From contig JAACJO010000001.1 in the NCBI GenBank assembly GCA_013368445.1, positions 744,001-808,000 on the forward strand: 64,000 nucleotides of DNA. The letters are read 5' to 3'. This document shows positions 45,926-58,500 of the stretch, piece after piece. Below the pieces are notes generated by a model, which did not search any database, was not told the origin of the DNA, and saw nothing but the letters and a program-made list of their open reading frames with translations. The DNA comes from Leucocoprinus leucothites. Its lineage: Eukaryota; Basidiomycota; Agaricomycetes; Agaricales; Agaricaceae. How positions within the stretch are numbered: the stretch's first letter is position 1; each line of letters opens with the position of its first letter. The position numbers and the translations under genes are program-made.

Positions 45926-47472
45926 TGAAGAGAGATTAACTCTCCTAAACACAACGGAAATTCGAGTACGGTCGTATCCAACAACCGTTAGACTTCAAGT
46001 TTCAAGCTCCCAGTGAAAAGTCAATTGATTCCAAGTCGGGCAAGGTTGGGCCCAGCCTGTCGAGCTTGAGCTTCGTTGCGGTGGATCGATGTCAGACAAT
46101 ATCTGGCTGTGATGAGATATCTGCCGTTGAGTGAAATTGAGTAGGATTGAGCTACATTTATGTAGACAATCTCAAAAGTGCCTATCCAAAAGTTGGCGTC
46201 CTTTGTGGGAACGTTGCTAGGCTTGGGTAAAGTCAAAACATACTCACGTGGGGTCTGACTAGGCTATTCACAGCAAAGCAGGTTACCAGTTACCTCTCGT
46301 TTCGGACTTCTGGCAAGAGTAATCAAGAGTGACACCGGCCTGGTGGCTCATCCTCCACGACCGCTTGAATTATACTCTTAAAAATCCACGTGTGTTACTC
46401 CACGCATGAGGATAGGCTATCCTAGCAATTTCTTTAATGAATATTGGGCGGGCGGAACGAGAGATACAAAAGTTCGTCCGAGGTACGGGCCTCCCATAGT
46501 ATAGCATGTATTAAATATACTGATCCGGCGGCCCCATACCAGAGCCTTGACAGAAAGGCAGGTCCAATGACATGCATTGGCAGCCGGGCGTGGCCAGGGC
46601 ATAGCAAACGACACTCTGTTGTCCCCAACGCATACACAGTAACATATTTGTTTTTCAATAACTGCCATGCCTGTACGTGTATTCATTTAGAGTTTTTACT
46701 GACGGACTGGGAGGGGTTGGGTCATGTTGAGAGCAGGATGAGACCTCAAAATGCCGATGATGAGGTCCAGATTCAATGTGGATGACCTGGACGGCAATGG
46801 TTGGGACATCACGCAGTCGATGGGGAGCAAAGGGATTTTCGACGCCAGACACTCAATAGACAGTAAGTATCTAAACTGCAAACAGTTTTGCCAAGCAAAT
46901 GCCACACATGGCAATTGCCGTTCTGCCAGTTCTGCCGGCAAAATAGCCCCAGTTATGTTCTGCCATCAGCACTACTTTCACCGCAACTACTTCAACCCCA
47001 TTTAGGATATCATCTCACGATTGATTGCATGAAGTCCGGAGGAACAAGCTCGTGCGGCCGTATTTCTTTCGTGGCTGCAAGATGATCAAGCTTTCTATCG
47101 AGCCCTTGACAGCCCCCGACCCCGCCTCCTCCCTAATGAGCTCCAGAATTATATTGAACCCGTGTCACACATGAACCGCATGGGTGTTTAAGGTGCATAT
47201 CACTCTCACGAGGGCTTCGTCTTCATCAAGAAGCTCCAAAAAACGCGTTGGAGCGAATGGATGCGAAGTAAACAGGTTTAAAATATCCTCTTCTGTACGT
47301 CGTACTGTATCACAGTGCTGTTGGGAATGGGTCACGCGAACATGGGTTGTCTGCATTAGTTGTGCCGCGGATTTCTCAAATATTCAGAGATTGGCAGCGA
47401 ACTGTGCTTTCTCTGGCGCCCACCAAAATTCGCCCTTTTCCACCCAACTCACGACAGCACAGGACACCAAGC
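45679..47472. other. Spacer between transporter copies plus flank of copy 2
   Basis: To about 45925 it is duplicated 3' flank, from about 46983 duplicated 5' flank; the ~1.06 kb between is single copy. Frames at 46417-46941 overlap in several registers and show no family motif. No transposon ends were seen that would explain the duplication. Confidence 0.5.
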
Positions 47473-50440
47473 ATGGCGGACGGTCACGAGAAGATCAACG
47501 AGAAAGCGTCCTCGCATGAATCTGAACGCGAAAATGCCCATGACAATGTCGATGGTGCCAAATTCATGGAAGTAATGAATGCCGAGTATGCGCTGGCATT
47601 ATCTACTGGGCCTCAGCTTAAAGCTACGAGCTGGCGTTCTATTCAACTATTCTTGATTATGCTGGTCGCATACATGGGAAGCCTGTCCAGTGGTTTTGAC
47701 GGATCTGGTATATGCCCCTAATTATGTTGTGGGTGCATTATTGACTTTATCTAGTGATGAGCGCCGTAAATGGCATGCTGTATGTCCTCACCTTTGATCA
47801 GGTTTTAGTCTCGCTCACTCTTTCCTAGACAATATCTCGACTACTTTGGCATTGATGGTGCAGATGCTGGTGGTGGTGTGGGGACTACGACTGCAATTAT
47901 CTTCGGAATGGTGCGCCTCGATCAGCTTCATTTTCTCATGGGCTAATTCTTTAACTAGTATTCAATTGGTATCCTATTTTCAGCTTCTCGAGTTTAAATC
48001 TATCTAACATCGTTGGTATAGGGAGTATTGTTGCAGTTGCCTTCGCAGGACCCACAGCAGATATCCTTGGCCGTCGGGGAGGAATGGTATTTTTGTTTTT
48101 CTCGGCTAGCCTACCTCGACTTACTTTGAAACGAATCTAGTCCATTGGAGGGTTCATTATTATCATTGGTAACATGATTTTTCTCTTTTTCTTTGCAGAC
48201 AAGGACTGATGATATTTCATGCTAGGCGCGGCCGTAGTTACGACAGCTAAGAACGTGAACCAACTTTTGGCTGGTCGATTCGTGCTTGGTTTTGGTGTAG
48301 CGATCGGTACCACAGCTGCTCCTTCATATGTCGTCGAAATGTCGCCTCCTCAGGTGAGACCACTCTTCAGAGGCGCATTTATATACTCACTCAAGCTTGA
48401 AAGTGGCGAGGAAGACTGACAGGGATGTGAGTCTCCAGGTTGTACTCCTGACATACCAATTACTGACCATTTGCTAGGTATAATAGTATGCAAGGCCATC
48501 TAAGCTGAAAACTGTAGCACTCATCAAGTTTTCTAGCGTTCTACTACTCTGGCTCTATCCTGTGTAGTGAGTTTGTGAATGTGACAACGTATGATCACGC
48601 CTCATGTTCCGATAAGCCGGAATAACCGTTGCGTCTGGGCGAAACCCATCAACGCTGTCTTGGCGGCTACCCCTTGCTATTCAGATAGTACCAGCTGCTA
48701 TCCTCGCCTTTGGTTCCTGGTTCATGCCAGAGGTGAATTAATGTCAAGATCACTGGTGCCGCTGAGCTGACTTACCATTCTTCAGTCTCCACGTTGGTTG
48801 ATTGCGGCGGGTAGGAATGATGAAGCTATGCAGATCCTCGCAAAGTATCATGGAGATGGCGATGAAAACGCTCCTTTGGTGAAACTTGAATGGAAGGAAT
48901 ATAAAGAGGCTGTTAAGCTCGATGCATCGGATAAACGATGGTCAGTCTATTCTTTGCAGGATGATTGCATCGAACCCTGATTAGATTGTTAGGTATGATT
49001 GGTCTGAGCTCTTCAACACTCGGAATGCCAGGTATCGTACGTTCATGCTACTATTGATGGCCTTCTTCGGAGTAAGTTTTCTCGTCCTTTTAGACGATCT
49101 GTATACTAACCATTCATTCAGCAATGGTCAGGAAATGGCTTGGGGTAAGAGTAGAGATTCATTGAAGCTTATTAGGAGACTAACATTTTTTAGATATTTC
49201 CTCACCATTCTTTTCAGGAATACCGGCGTCGTGGCGCAGAACCAATTACTAACGCTTAACTTTGCCAATACCATTGTGTCGGCAACCGGCGCAGTCATCG
49301 GAACGTTGTTGACAGACAAAAGTCAGGATATTTTACCAGCCGTCAGGGCCAAATGCTGACTTTCCCATTATTCAGTCGGGAGAAGGGGTATCTGGCTCTG
49401 GGGAACCTTTGCATGTTCCGGAACGCTCGCTATCGTTACAGGACTTACGGCCAAATGGGGTTCAAATGGAGCGAATCTTGCAGGAGCGAATGCCGCCATC
49501 GCCTTCATTTGTGCGTTTATAAGACCCCTTACCTAACGTTCCCATCCCGAAACACTGATAATGACCTCCCCGCACATAGTTCTATTTGGCTTCGTGTTTA
49601 GTCTTACGTACACGCCCCTTCAAGCGGTGTACCCGACTGAAGTTCTTAAATATAACACTAGGGCCAAGGGAATGGCATTGTATGAGATATTGCTTTCTGC
49701 CATTTATGTTTTATGATACTAACGTGATTTGCTTAGCAAAACGCTCGCCGTTAGCTGTGCTGGCTTCGTTAATATTTATGCAGGTCCCATTGCACTTGGG
49801 ACTATCGGCTGGAAAGTGAGTGATGGCATTTCTCAGATACTAGTCAAACTCAGGTTATTCGCCTAGTACTACCTCGTATATGTTGGTTGGGACCTGTTTG
49901 AATGTTTCATGGTCTATTTCTTCGTAGTGGAGACCAAGGGAAGAACGTTGTAAGCTCTTTCAACATCTCCGCACGAATCAACTACTAACGGTTTTCTGCC
50001 GCTTTCAGGGAAGAACTGGACGAAATATTCAGAGTAAGTCAACTACTTAATCAATACGCGTTGGCACCAGTTATTGACATGTTTCTAGGATCCTAATCCT
50101 GTCAAGGCATCGAAGAGGAAACTTAAAGTGGCTATTGTGAAGAAAGGAAACGGAAAGGACGTTGAAGTGGTTGACGAGGCCGGAAACGTGGCTGCTTAAT
50201 GACAGGAAACTTTGGATAACGGGAATCATGATAATAATAAGTAACGAATTTAGTACGACGTCGATGGCACGACAATGAACCCTTTCAGAGCCTTGATTCT
50301 GCGGTAGAAACACGCAGTAACCACCGTTTTGACTTAATACCCGGTGGCCAAGCGACATCCTGTAGCACTGTTTCCATGGTGTGGCGGCGTGTACTGCACA
50401 CAAATCAACGGTCGCTTTTTAGGCATGAGATAAGAATGAC
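46983..50440. repeat. Transporter tandem duplication, copy 2
   Basis: Partner of the block at 42401-45925, same orientation. Matching runs from CAACTACTTCAACCCC at 46983 to AGATAAGAATGA near 50438. Differences are scattered substitutions and 1-10 base indels, mostly in introns and flanks. Confidence 0.88.
47473..50199 (+). CDS. Sugar-porter MFS transporter, copy 2
   Basis: Tandem paralogue of 42897-45678. The N-terminus MADGHEKINEKASSHESERE is followed by a 12-residue shorter hydrophilic region, lacking the DKAEHTDSEHA stretch of copy 1. GFDGS, ADILGRRGG, LLAGRFVLGFGVAIGT, YVVEMSPPQ, WFMPESPRWLI, TPLQAVYPTEVL and the VETKGRTLEELDEIF tail are all retained. Splice sites are preserved and I found no stop or frameshift in exons, so it looks functional. 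It ends at the TAA at 50197-50199. Small changes near GSIVAVAFAGP (copy 1 GSIVGVVVAGP) and VVAQNQ (copy 1 VSSQNQ) lie in or near membrane spans. Confidence 0.91.
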
Positions 50441-51554
50441 GCTCAGACCGCACTCTTTGTATTTCCTCGGTCATATATGTGCGACCGCAACCACCAGCCG
50501 TCAATTAAGAGCCGATCTCGTTGATCTGCGCAAAGAGGAACATTCATCATGCCGAGACGGTTGGTGGGTTTCATTTTCCGGGGTCTCGTCGAACTCCTTC
50601 GATCAAGTGATTCTATCACGGATATGACAGATCACTCAACGAGGCACAGCCTCGAGCTCGAGCCTCAATCGTCTTTTTCTGCGCGCCAGCAGTATAGGCA
50701 CATTCGGTTTTCTCGACGCCAGGAGATCCGAACTAAGAACTTGCCAGATCTACCTAGTACATGCTTTATGATTGGGAAGCAGGAGCGTGTGACTCTCGGC
50801 GAGTGGAGGAAGCACCTCTTCTGTTCTAACTTGTCTTCCCTCATGGTGGCTACCCTCTTACATGTGAATCGGAGCGGCTTTTTTGGAAAGTGCTTCTGGG
50901 CAACAGAATCATCCCTTTCCGGTGATGTTGCTGGATCGTCACAACCGATCCAGAGATGGCATCAACCTCGAGTAGTGGCAGAGTTGAGGCAGAGTAGAAC
51001 TGGCGCCTCGAGGCCGCAAGGTATTGCATCAAACCATGACAACGAGGATTTAACTAGTCGGTATCCAGCAGGGGGATCTCAAGCTCGAGCATGATGAAGT
51101 GGCTAGGTGCAGTTAGATTTGGTCACCCTATCAGTGCTGGTCCAGCACTCAGGCGTCAATTTTCGATGTCAGTGGTTTCGAGCTTCTCGCATGGTACGAA
51201 ATAGAATACAGTACCATGTGCACTGCCAGTATGGGGACTTGGCGAGTTTATTTGCAGGGCGCTACGGGGGTGTTCCGGAAGATTGCCGTAAGCATGGGCT
51301 CGCTGACACTGGCATGGGCGGCTTGGAGAATATATAAATAAGGCCTTCCTACGATGTTGGTTTCATCTCACTCCCGTTGTTGTTCTTTCCGTTTTTACCT
51401 ATCAAGATCTCGTTGGCCGTCGTGACGTAGGAAGTTGCTCTGAGCCAAGCACTGCTCCATCTCTCTTTATAACACCAGCTTCCTCTAGTCTCCTTCTCTT
51501 GCGACACTCCTTCCTGTCCCCTTAGTTGGTTGGTTGGCTCTTGGCAACCTTACT
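50200..51554. other. Intergenic stretch before the chitinase gene, with an unassigned open frame
   Basis: It begins with duplicated transporter 3' flank to about 50440. A 181-codon ATG-initiated frame at 50549-51094 is long for this DNA but has no recognisable domain, signal or splice support, so I do not call it a gene. A TATA box at 51331-51338 and a pyrimidine-rich leader precede the chitinase. Confidence 0.4.
51331..51338 (+). promoter_or_regulatory. TATA box upstream of the chitinase gene
   Basis: TATATAAA lies about 217 bp before the chitinase ATG, followed by C/T-rich tracts (CTCCCGTTGTTGTTC and CTCCTTCTCTTGCG) typical of transcription starts. A long leader is implied. Confidence 0.5.
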
Positions 51555-53062
51555 ATGATCTCTTTATCAAAAACGTTATGCTTTGGAATCTTAACGTTGT
51601 CTGCGGCCGTGAAGGCTCAAGTTGATGTCGATATCGATGTCAGCTTGGGCGACTATGAGCCAGCGGCACGCTCGCACTCCAAGGTCGCGGTTTCCTGGTA
51701 CGCAGGATTCCATGCAAACAAGGGATTCCCTCTCTCCAAAGTCAGCTGGAACAAGTTTACCCATTTGACATATTCCTTCGCGTACGTTTTATCTGTCTGA
51801 GGAAAGCCATAGGACTGACGGATGGTACAGGGAAACTACGCCCGACGTCCAGCTCCTGACGTTCAATGGATCTAGTCCCGAAGTTGTACCACAATTCGTC
51901 TCTCAGGCCAAAAAGCATGTATGTTTGGGTTGCGATCCTGATTCTTATGTATGTTTGTTTCTGACGCACAGTTATGTAGGGTGTGAAAGCGTTGGTATCT
52001 GTCGGTGGCTGGACGGGATCACGTTTCTTCTCCTCGAACGTAGCTACCGCTGAGAATCGGACCGCGTTCGTCAAGACATTGACTAATCTCGCCCGTCGAT
52101 ACAAGTTGGACGGTCTTGACTTTGAGTATGATACCTATCCGCATATCCAAGTTCGCTGCTAACTTATTTGTTCTTTTACAGTTGGGAATATCCAGGGAGG
52201 CAAGGAATTGGTTGTAACACCATTTCTCCTTCAGACTCTGCCAACTTTCTCGCCCTCTTGCAAGAGCTTCGTCAGGATCCCTTAGGCGCGAAACTCACCC
52301 TTACAGCGGCAGCTTCAATTACCCCTTTCGCTGGGCCAGACGGCAACCCCATGGCCGACGTTTCAGCCTTCGCTAAGGTTCTTGACTGGATAGCCATCAT
52401 GAATTACGATATCTGGGGACCATGGAGTCCTACTGTTGGTCCGAATGCACCCCTCGATGACAGTTGTGCCGCCGCAGAGAATCGGGTTGGTTCTGGTGTC
52501 TCTGCCGTGAACAGTTGGCATGCTGCCGGCATACCCCTGAACCAGATCGTGCTCGGTGTTCCCGCTTACGGTCACTCGTTCAGAGTTAATAAATCAGATG
52601 CACTGGTTAACGGCACGCAGACTTTGGCACCGCATCCCAAGTTTGATGCTACCAATAGGCCCGTCGGTGACGCATGGGATGACGCCGCTGGTCCAGATGA
52701 GTGTGGTGCCGCGCAGCTTCCTGGAGGTACCATGGACTTCTGGGCTCTCGTTGAGCAGGGATACCTCAACAGGGATGGATCTTTTGCCAACGGTGTCCCG
52801 CATTCGTACGATCAATGCAGTCAAACAGTGAGTTATCTCTAATTTAATGGGAAGTCTCTGACCTAACTGGACGTCCTTTTAGCCTTATGTCTACAACGGG
52901 ACGACAGAGGTCATGATTTCATTTGACAACGCACAATCCTTCACTGCCAAGGGCAAGTTCATTCAATCGCAAGGATTGAAGGGCTTCTCCATGTGGGAGG
53001 CTGGAGGCGACTACAACAATATCCTCGTGAACTCGATCCGCAATGCTATCGGTTCTTACTGA
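51555..53062 (+). CDS. Secreted GH18 chitinase
   Basis: This is a GH18 endochitinase that hydrolyses chitin in wall remodelling or feeding. The ATG at 51555 gives a signal peptide (MISLSKTLCFGILTLSAAVK). The barrel shows KVAVSWYAGFHANKGFPLSK, WNKFTHLTYSFA, ALVSVGGWTGSRFFS, and the catalytic DGLDFDWEYP (DxxDxDxE, split by an intron so that GA/T TGG GAA joins). DWIAIMNYDIWGPWS, QIVLGVPAYGHSF and the last strand GLKGFSMWEAGGDYNN follow. Introns are short, four or five in number. No chitin-binding module or Ser/Thr tail is present, so it is a single-domain enzyme. It ends at the TGA at 53060-53062 and is intact. Confidence 0.94.
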
Positions 53063-53343
53063 AATTATGGTTGTCTTATAGTATTTATTGATAGCCAGTG
53101 ATTTGTATGGACTGTGTTAGATTGAGTTGTGTAATCACCATTACTTGTCTTTGCCCTTCCTTATTCTGAGGTTGGATTAGTGGGTGTCCGTGACAGGGTC
53201 GTCAACTCACTGCTTGCAGTGCTTGATGCGCCATCATTTTTATGCGTCATCCCACCAGAAGTTGAACTGGTACCGAGCTCGTAAGTACAGTCCAGTCTTA
53301 ATCCTGTTTCTCGCCTTCCACACGGTTCATTCATTCCTTGGCA

Positions 53344-55239
53344 ATGGGCCCTCTTGCATCCGCTGCCTCGGCTGCGCTGCTTCTCATAGCACCCTTTGAC
53401 CAGGCCCTTGTGTCACCGTCTTCGTGCCTATCCCATTCATTCTATGGCAATTACCGTTCAAGCTTGAATACCTACCAGAGCGTGTTCCTCCCTGACACAG
53501 CATGCCTCAATTCTTTCACGGACAGCAATCTTGCGGGCGAAGCGCACTTGACCCAAATTACGCGTCATGAATCAGCGCAACGCCTTGTTTGGATTGAGAA
53601 GGAGGCTGTTGAAGCCAGCCTGATCAATGCAGAGAAAGGGTCGATGGATGGATTTTTCAAGCATTTTGGAACTGTTGATGTTCCAGGCATTGAGCGACAG
53701 AAAACCCTTTCTTTGCCATCCCACCCATCATATGAGCTCCTCTACCAGACCCCCGACGCACTGTTGGTCTCCGTGCCCCAGGAAGAAGTATATGGCATCG
53801 ACCTAATCCTCCCGAGGTTCTGGAAATCGACTATTCTCCCACCATCCCCTGTCAACTACATTCCGGTTCCTCCTGAAGCAGTCGAACCCATCCGTAAAGT
53901 ACTTTCGAAGCTAAGGTTCAACCCAGACGTCGCGGCAATCGTCAACAATATAAGCATTGCACAGATGAAGAGCGATATCCGGTACCTTACAGGAGAGGAT
54001 GGGAAGAGCGGGATTGTGTCTAGACACTCGTTCACACCCGGTGCGATTCAGGCTGCGGAATGGATTAAAGCGCAGGTAGAAAAGAGTGGTGCGGAATGTG
54101 AGCTTTGGACGTTCATGTATGGGATTACTCCGAACGTTATTTGGTGAGTGGTTGATTAATTATCGACGTGTCGTGAGAGGTCAACTCATTGTGTGTTCAT
54201 ACAGTCGCTATAAATCAACTGTGCCTAGCGATACTAGGGTTATTATAAGCGGTCACTACGATAGTCGCGGTTCATTTGGAAGCACGAGGGCACCTGGTGG
54301 TGACGACGATGGTTCAGGAACGACATCTATTCTAGCGATCTCGAGAGTTATTGCAAGGAAACGGCTGAGGTTCCATACAAACGTGGAGTTGATTGCATTC
54401 GGAGGGGAAGAGCAAGGTCGCCTGGGGAGCATTGCATATGCTCGTGAGTGATCATCGTGCAACTCATTGTAGGGCAATAGCTAATGTCAGGAATCAGGTA
54501 AATTAAGAGAGACAGGAGAAAAAGTCGCACTGATAGTTCAGGCTGACATGTTGGCTTATCGCTCACCTGAAGAACCTCTACAGCTTGGTTTGCCTGAAAC
54601 GTGAGTCTCCGTGTGTTCCTTGTTCAAGCATGCAAGAAGCTTATACATTTCACCGGCATCTTGCAGTATTGGCACACCGGAAGCTACACAATTAGTAGCC
54701 AATATTTCCGAAATATATAGCCCTGAGCTTACTATTGGGTATTCTGCGGTTAGTTTATACGAGCTCTGAGAGTCTTTTTTGAGACAAACTTTGACGTGTT
54801 TCCCTCCTGTCTGTAGGCTTGTTGCAGCGACCATCAGGTTAGGTATCCACATGCTTCCCACTCTAACTCGCGCTGATTTGGTTCAGTCATTCCATGATTT
54901 GGGATACCCCGGAACTCAAGTTTTTGAGCGTGCTGGACCTAGTAGGTGTACCTGTACTTTTCTGAACTGCGTAGACTCACGTTGATATTTTCAGTCGCTG
55001 ATCCTTTCTATCATAATAGTGGTATGATCGTTGTTGCTCGTCCTGCTTCAAAGTATACTAACTTCCGGTGATTTAGGTGATTTGAGTGACCGGGATGGTT
55101 ATAGTTTTGAACAGCTGTATGCAATATCGAAGGTCCAGGTAAGCAGCTTGTGCGTCTCTCGTGCTCTCAAGCTGAACCCTGTCTGCAGTTTGCAACTTTA
55201 TTACACACTGCCGGATTTGAGTTACCGAGAAAGCATTAA
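53344..55239 (+). CDS. Secreted M28 zinc aminopeptidase
   Basis: An M28-family aminopeptidase releasing N-terminal amino acids outside the cell or in the vacuole. The ATG at 53344 starts a signal peptide (MGPLASAASAALLLIAPFDQ). A long N-terminal segment of about 240 residues precedes the catalytic domain. The zinc ligands appear in order: ISGHYDSRGS (His), PGGDDDGSGT (Asp bridging), AFGGEEQGRLGS (Glu base and Glu ligand), IVQADMLAY (Asp) and SDHQSFHDLGYPG with FYHNSGDLSDRDGY (His). Five or more short introns occur in the 3' half, and frames join to the TAA at 55237-55239. It follows the chitinase in tandem by 281 bp; both are secreted hydrolases. Confidence 0.9.
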
Positions 55240-55572
55240 GTAGTTTATCGTATCCATTAGACGGCTGGGTATCTTTATTTCGTTATATATCTTCAGACTT
55301 TGCTTTAGCCTCCATAAGCTTGGCCTTACTCACACCCATGAACAAGGAGGCGCTAGGCGCCAAAGAGCCCGAGGCTGCTGAACAGAGGTGGCTTTGGACA
55401 ATGTTCGATTGATTGGTGACGCGCAATGTTTGAAGTAGTTTGGTCAATATTAGGCGCGTTCATATCCTTTCTGCAACCACATGTGGCCGCAATTGTGTTC
55501 CTCTTGACCTCCTCGGTGCCGACTCATTCTTGTTGTATGATACTCCCCATTTAACACTGGTGTCAAACATCA
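55240..55572. other. Intergenic stretch before VAC14
   Basis: 333 bp between M28 and VAC14, presumably the VAC14 promoter. Nothing distinctive seen. Confidence 0.5.
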
Positions 55573-58500
55573 ATGGGTAAATCTTGTGCGAAATCTATGA
55601 ATGGCTTGTAAAATAACTGGTTCTGTGCGTAGACACCGGAATCGCAAGGCAACTTGTTGACAAGATATATGAGAAGCGAAAGGCTGCTGCCCTAGAGTTG
55701 GAGAAGTAAGCACTTGATGGGCATATTCATTCACAGGCACCCCCTTATACTCGAGCATCTTCTAGACAGATTCGAGAATGTCACCAAGCAGGAGGCCGGG
55801 AGCGCATTTGTACAATCATCGACCAACTAGTCGAGATGTTCAGCAACAGCACCAACGCTCTGCACGTTCGTAATGGAGGGCTTATTGGACTTGCAGGGAC
55901 GGCTATTGCCTTGGGGGTCGAGATAGCGCCTTACATGGATAAATTCGTTGGGCCACTGCTTGACTGCTTCGTGGACCCAGAGAGCAAGATTCGTTATTTC
56001 TCGGCAGAGTGCTTGTACAATATCGGGAAGGTGTCAAAGGGAGAGGTTCTGGTCTACTTCAACGATATATTCGATGCGTTAAGCAAAGTGGGTGCACCTG
56101 TGTATCTGGCCGAACTCGTTTTTTTAATGAATATGGGTTTGAATCACAGCTTGCTGCGGATTCGGAGCTCTCGGTCAAGAATGGTGCGGAGCTGCTCGAT
56201 AGACTTCTGAAGGATATCGTAGCAGATTCTGCTGCGTATTATATCCCACTATATCCTGAGACAGAGCGGGTCAGGAATATGAGGGAGAAGCAGGGGGTGT
56301 TGGTCAATGTATCCCTGGAGGGCGACCAGGAGCCGCGGAAGGCTTTCTCTCTTGCCCACTTCATTCCATTGCTAAGGGAACGGATATATGTGCTCAGTCC
56401 ATTCACAAGAAGTTATCTTGTATCATGGATAACGGTGCTGGACAGTGTGCCAGAGCTGGAATTGGTGACATATTTGCCCGAGTTTCTAGATGGTCTTCTG
56501 TAAGTAGGCGCCTTTTCTTGCAATGGCGCATTTCTAATCATTGCAGTAAATACCTCTCTGATCCCATCGAGGATGTGCGTATTGCCACTGAGAATCTGCT
56601 TGCAGATTTCCTACGAGAAATTCGTGATGTTACCTACGTCAGCCGTCACTTGGACGAAAATGGGTCTATACGCAAGGCAGAAGATGGCCTTGTTCGGAAC
56701 GACAGCATGGAATCTCGGCGACCTGTCATGACGGGTGTGTATGACGGTTCTGCTGTCGATACGAGCGACTCCCCTGTGGAGATGAACGGAAGTGGTGAGG
56801 ACCTGACTCAAGATGTGCCCGATCAAGATGACAGAGGGAATGGAGGTACGCTTTTTGTTCGATAACATAATTTGATGATTGACACTCAAACAACGAAGTC
56901 TGGATACCAGGACAAGGGGTTCGAATCGATTTTGCTGCTATTATAGAAATCCTCATTCAACAGCTTGAGGGTGAACGTATGTTTCGTGTCTCTCTTCATT
57001 GAAATAGTATTGATGGCCTCCAATGTGTAGATGATGAGATTCAGCAATCTACTGCCCTTCGATGGATGGCAGAGTTCCTGACATGGGCCCACGAAGTCAT
57101 GGTGCCTTTCACACCACGTCTGATACCTTGTATCCTCCCGAATCTTGCTCACCATGTCTCCATGATACAAACTGTCGCGATCAAAACCAACAAACTCTTG
57201 TACGATGTGATTAAGTCACTACCTTCACCTGCAGACCAAACACAGAAAGCACCTTCAATCACTTCGGTCTCGACGTCAGCCCGAAATGAGAGAGTCAGCG
57301 CCCCGTCCCTTAATACTCGTATACCAATACCCCGGTCACCAACACCGACTGCGTCTCATGTGTCAGCCCCAGCAGCTGTTCCTGCGGCTGCTGGTACTTC
57401 GAGTGGTGCAACAAAAGCAGGGGTAACACCCGAGTCGACTATGACACAACCAGCGGTATTGTCGAGGCCACCTTCACCATCGTCGAGTGCGAGTGTGAAT
57501 GGTCAGCCACAGCAAGGAGGAGAGAAGTTGTCACAGAGCCAAACGCTGGAAGAGGATCTATTCGATTATCAGGCAACTGTGAACGAGTTGACCATCCAGT
57601 TCTTGAGTGAATGGGAGGAGACGAGGGTCACGACGTTGAATTGGCTGATCATGCTTCACAGGAAGGCGCCTAAGAAGGTCAGTGACTGTACCTGGTATCG
57701 CAAGGTGCTAGGCTGACTCCATCGCCGCTTGAAAGATCCTGACTATGGATGATGGAACTTTCCCAGCATTGCTTAAGACGTTGAATGACAGCTCCGAAGA
57801 GGCATGTTTTATTCCTAATATCTTATCCGGATATCAATCTAATTATGATTCGAACAGGTTATCAAACATGACCTTCAACTGATAGCACAAATTTCTTCGC
57901 TGTCTGAGGAGGGCTACTTCAAAGCATTCATGCATAACCTCCTGGATTTGTTCAGCACTGATAAGAGATTACTGGAGACGAGAGGCAGTCTGATCGTCCG
58001 ACAGCTCTGTCTACACATGAACACGGATAAGATATATCGGACTTTTGCAGAGATCATTGAGAAAGAGGAGGTCGGTTATATCGTTGTATGTTCTCCCGTA
58101 TAGTCCGCTAACAGGATCGCCAGGACTTGGAGTTTGCAAGTGTTATTGTGCAAAAGCTCAATGTGATCCTCATTACCTCTCCTGAGCTCGCCGATTTCAG
58201 AAGAAGACTCAAAAGCCTTGAGACTCGAGTATGTGCTCTTCTGCTTTGCAAGACTTACTATCTTCTTACTTTGGAGTAGCAAGATGGCCAAGCATTGTTC
58301 ACGACGCTTTACCGATCTTGGTGTCACAATGCGGTGTCGCTCTTCGCTCTCTGTCTGATGGCGCAGGCATACGAACATGCGTCAAACCTCTTGTATATCT
58401 TGTGAGTTATGACATAGTGAAATTTTACTGCGTTCTTTACATATGTTTAGTGCGGACCTCGAGGTCACTGTGCCGATGTTAGTACAGCTCGATAAGCTTG

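Noticed and set aside
46417..46941. Overlapping open frames in the transporter spacer
   Set aside because: Several registers are open at once on both strands with no motif, typical of chance frames.
47165..47356. Minus-strand 63-codon frame in the transporter 5' flank, also present in copy 1
   Set aside because: A 2-base difference near 42663 breaks the frame in the other copy, so the conservation is of promoter DNA, not of protein.
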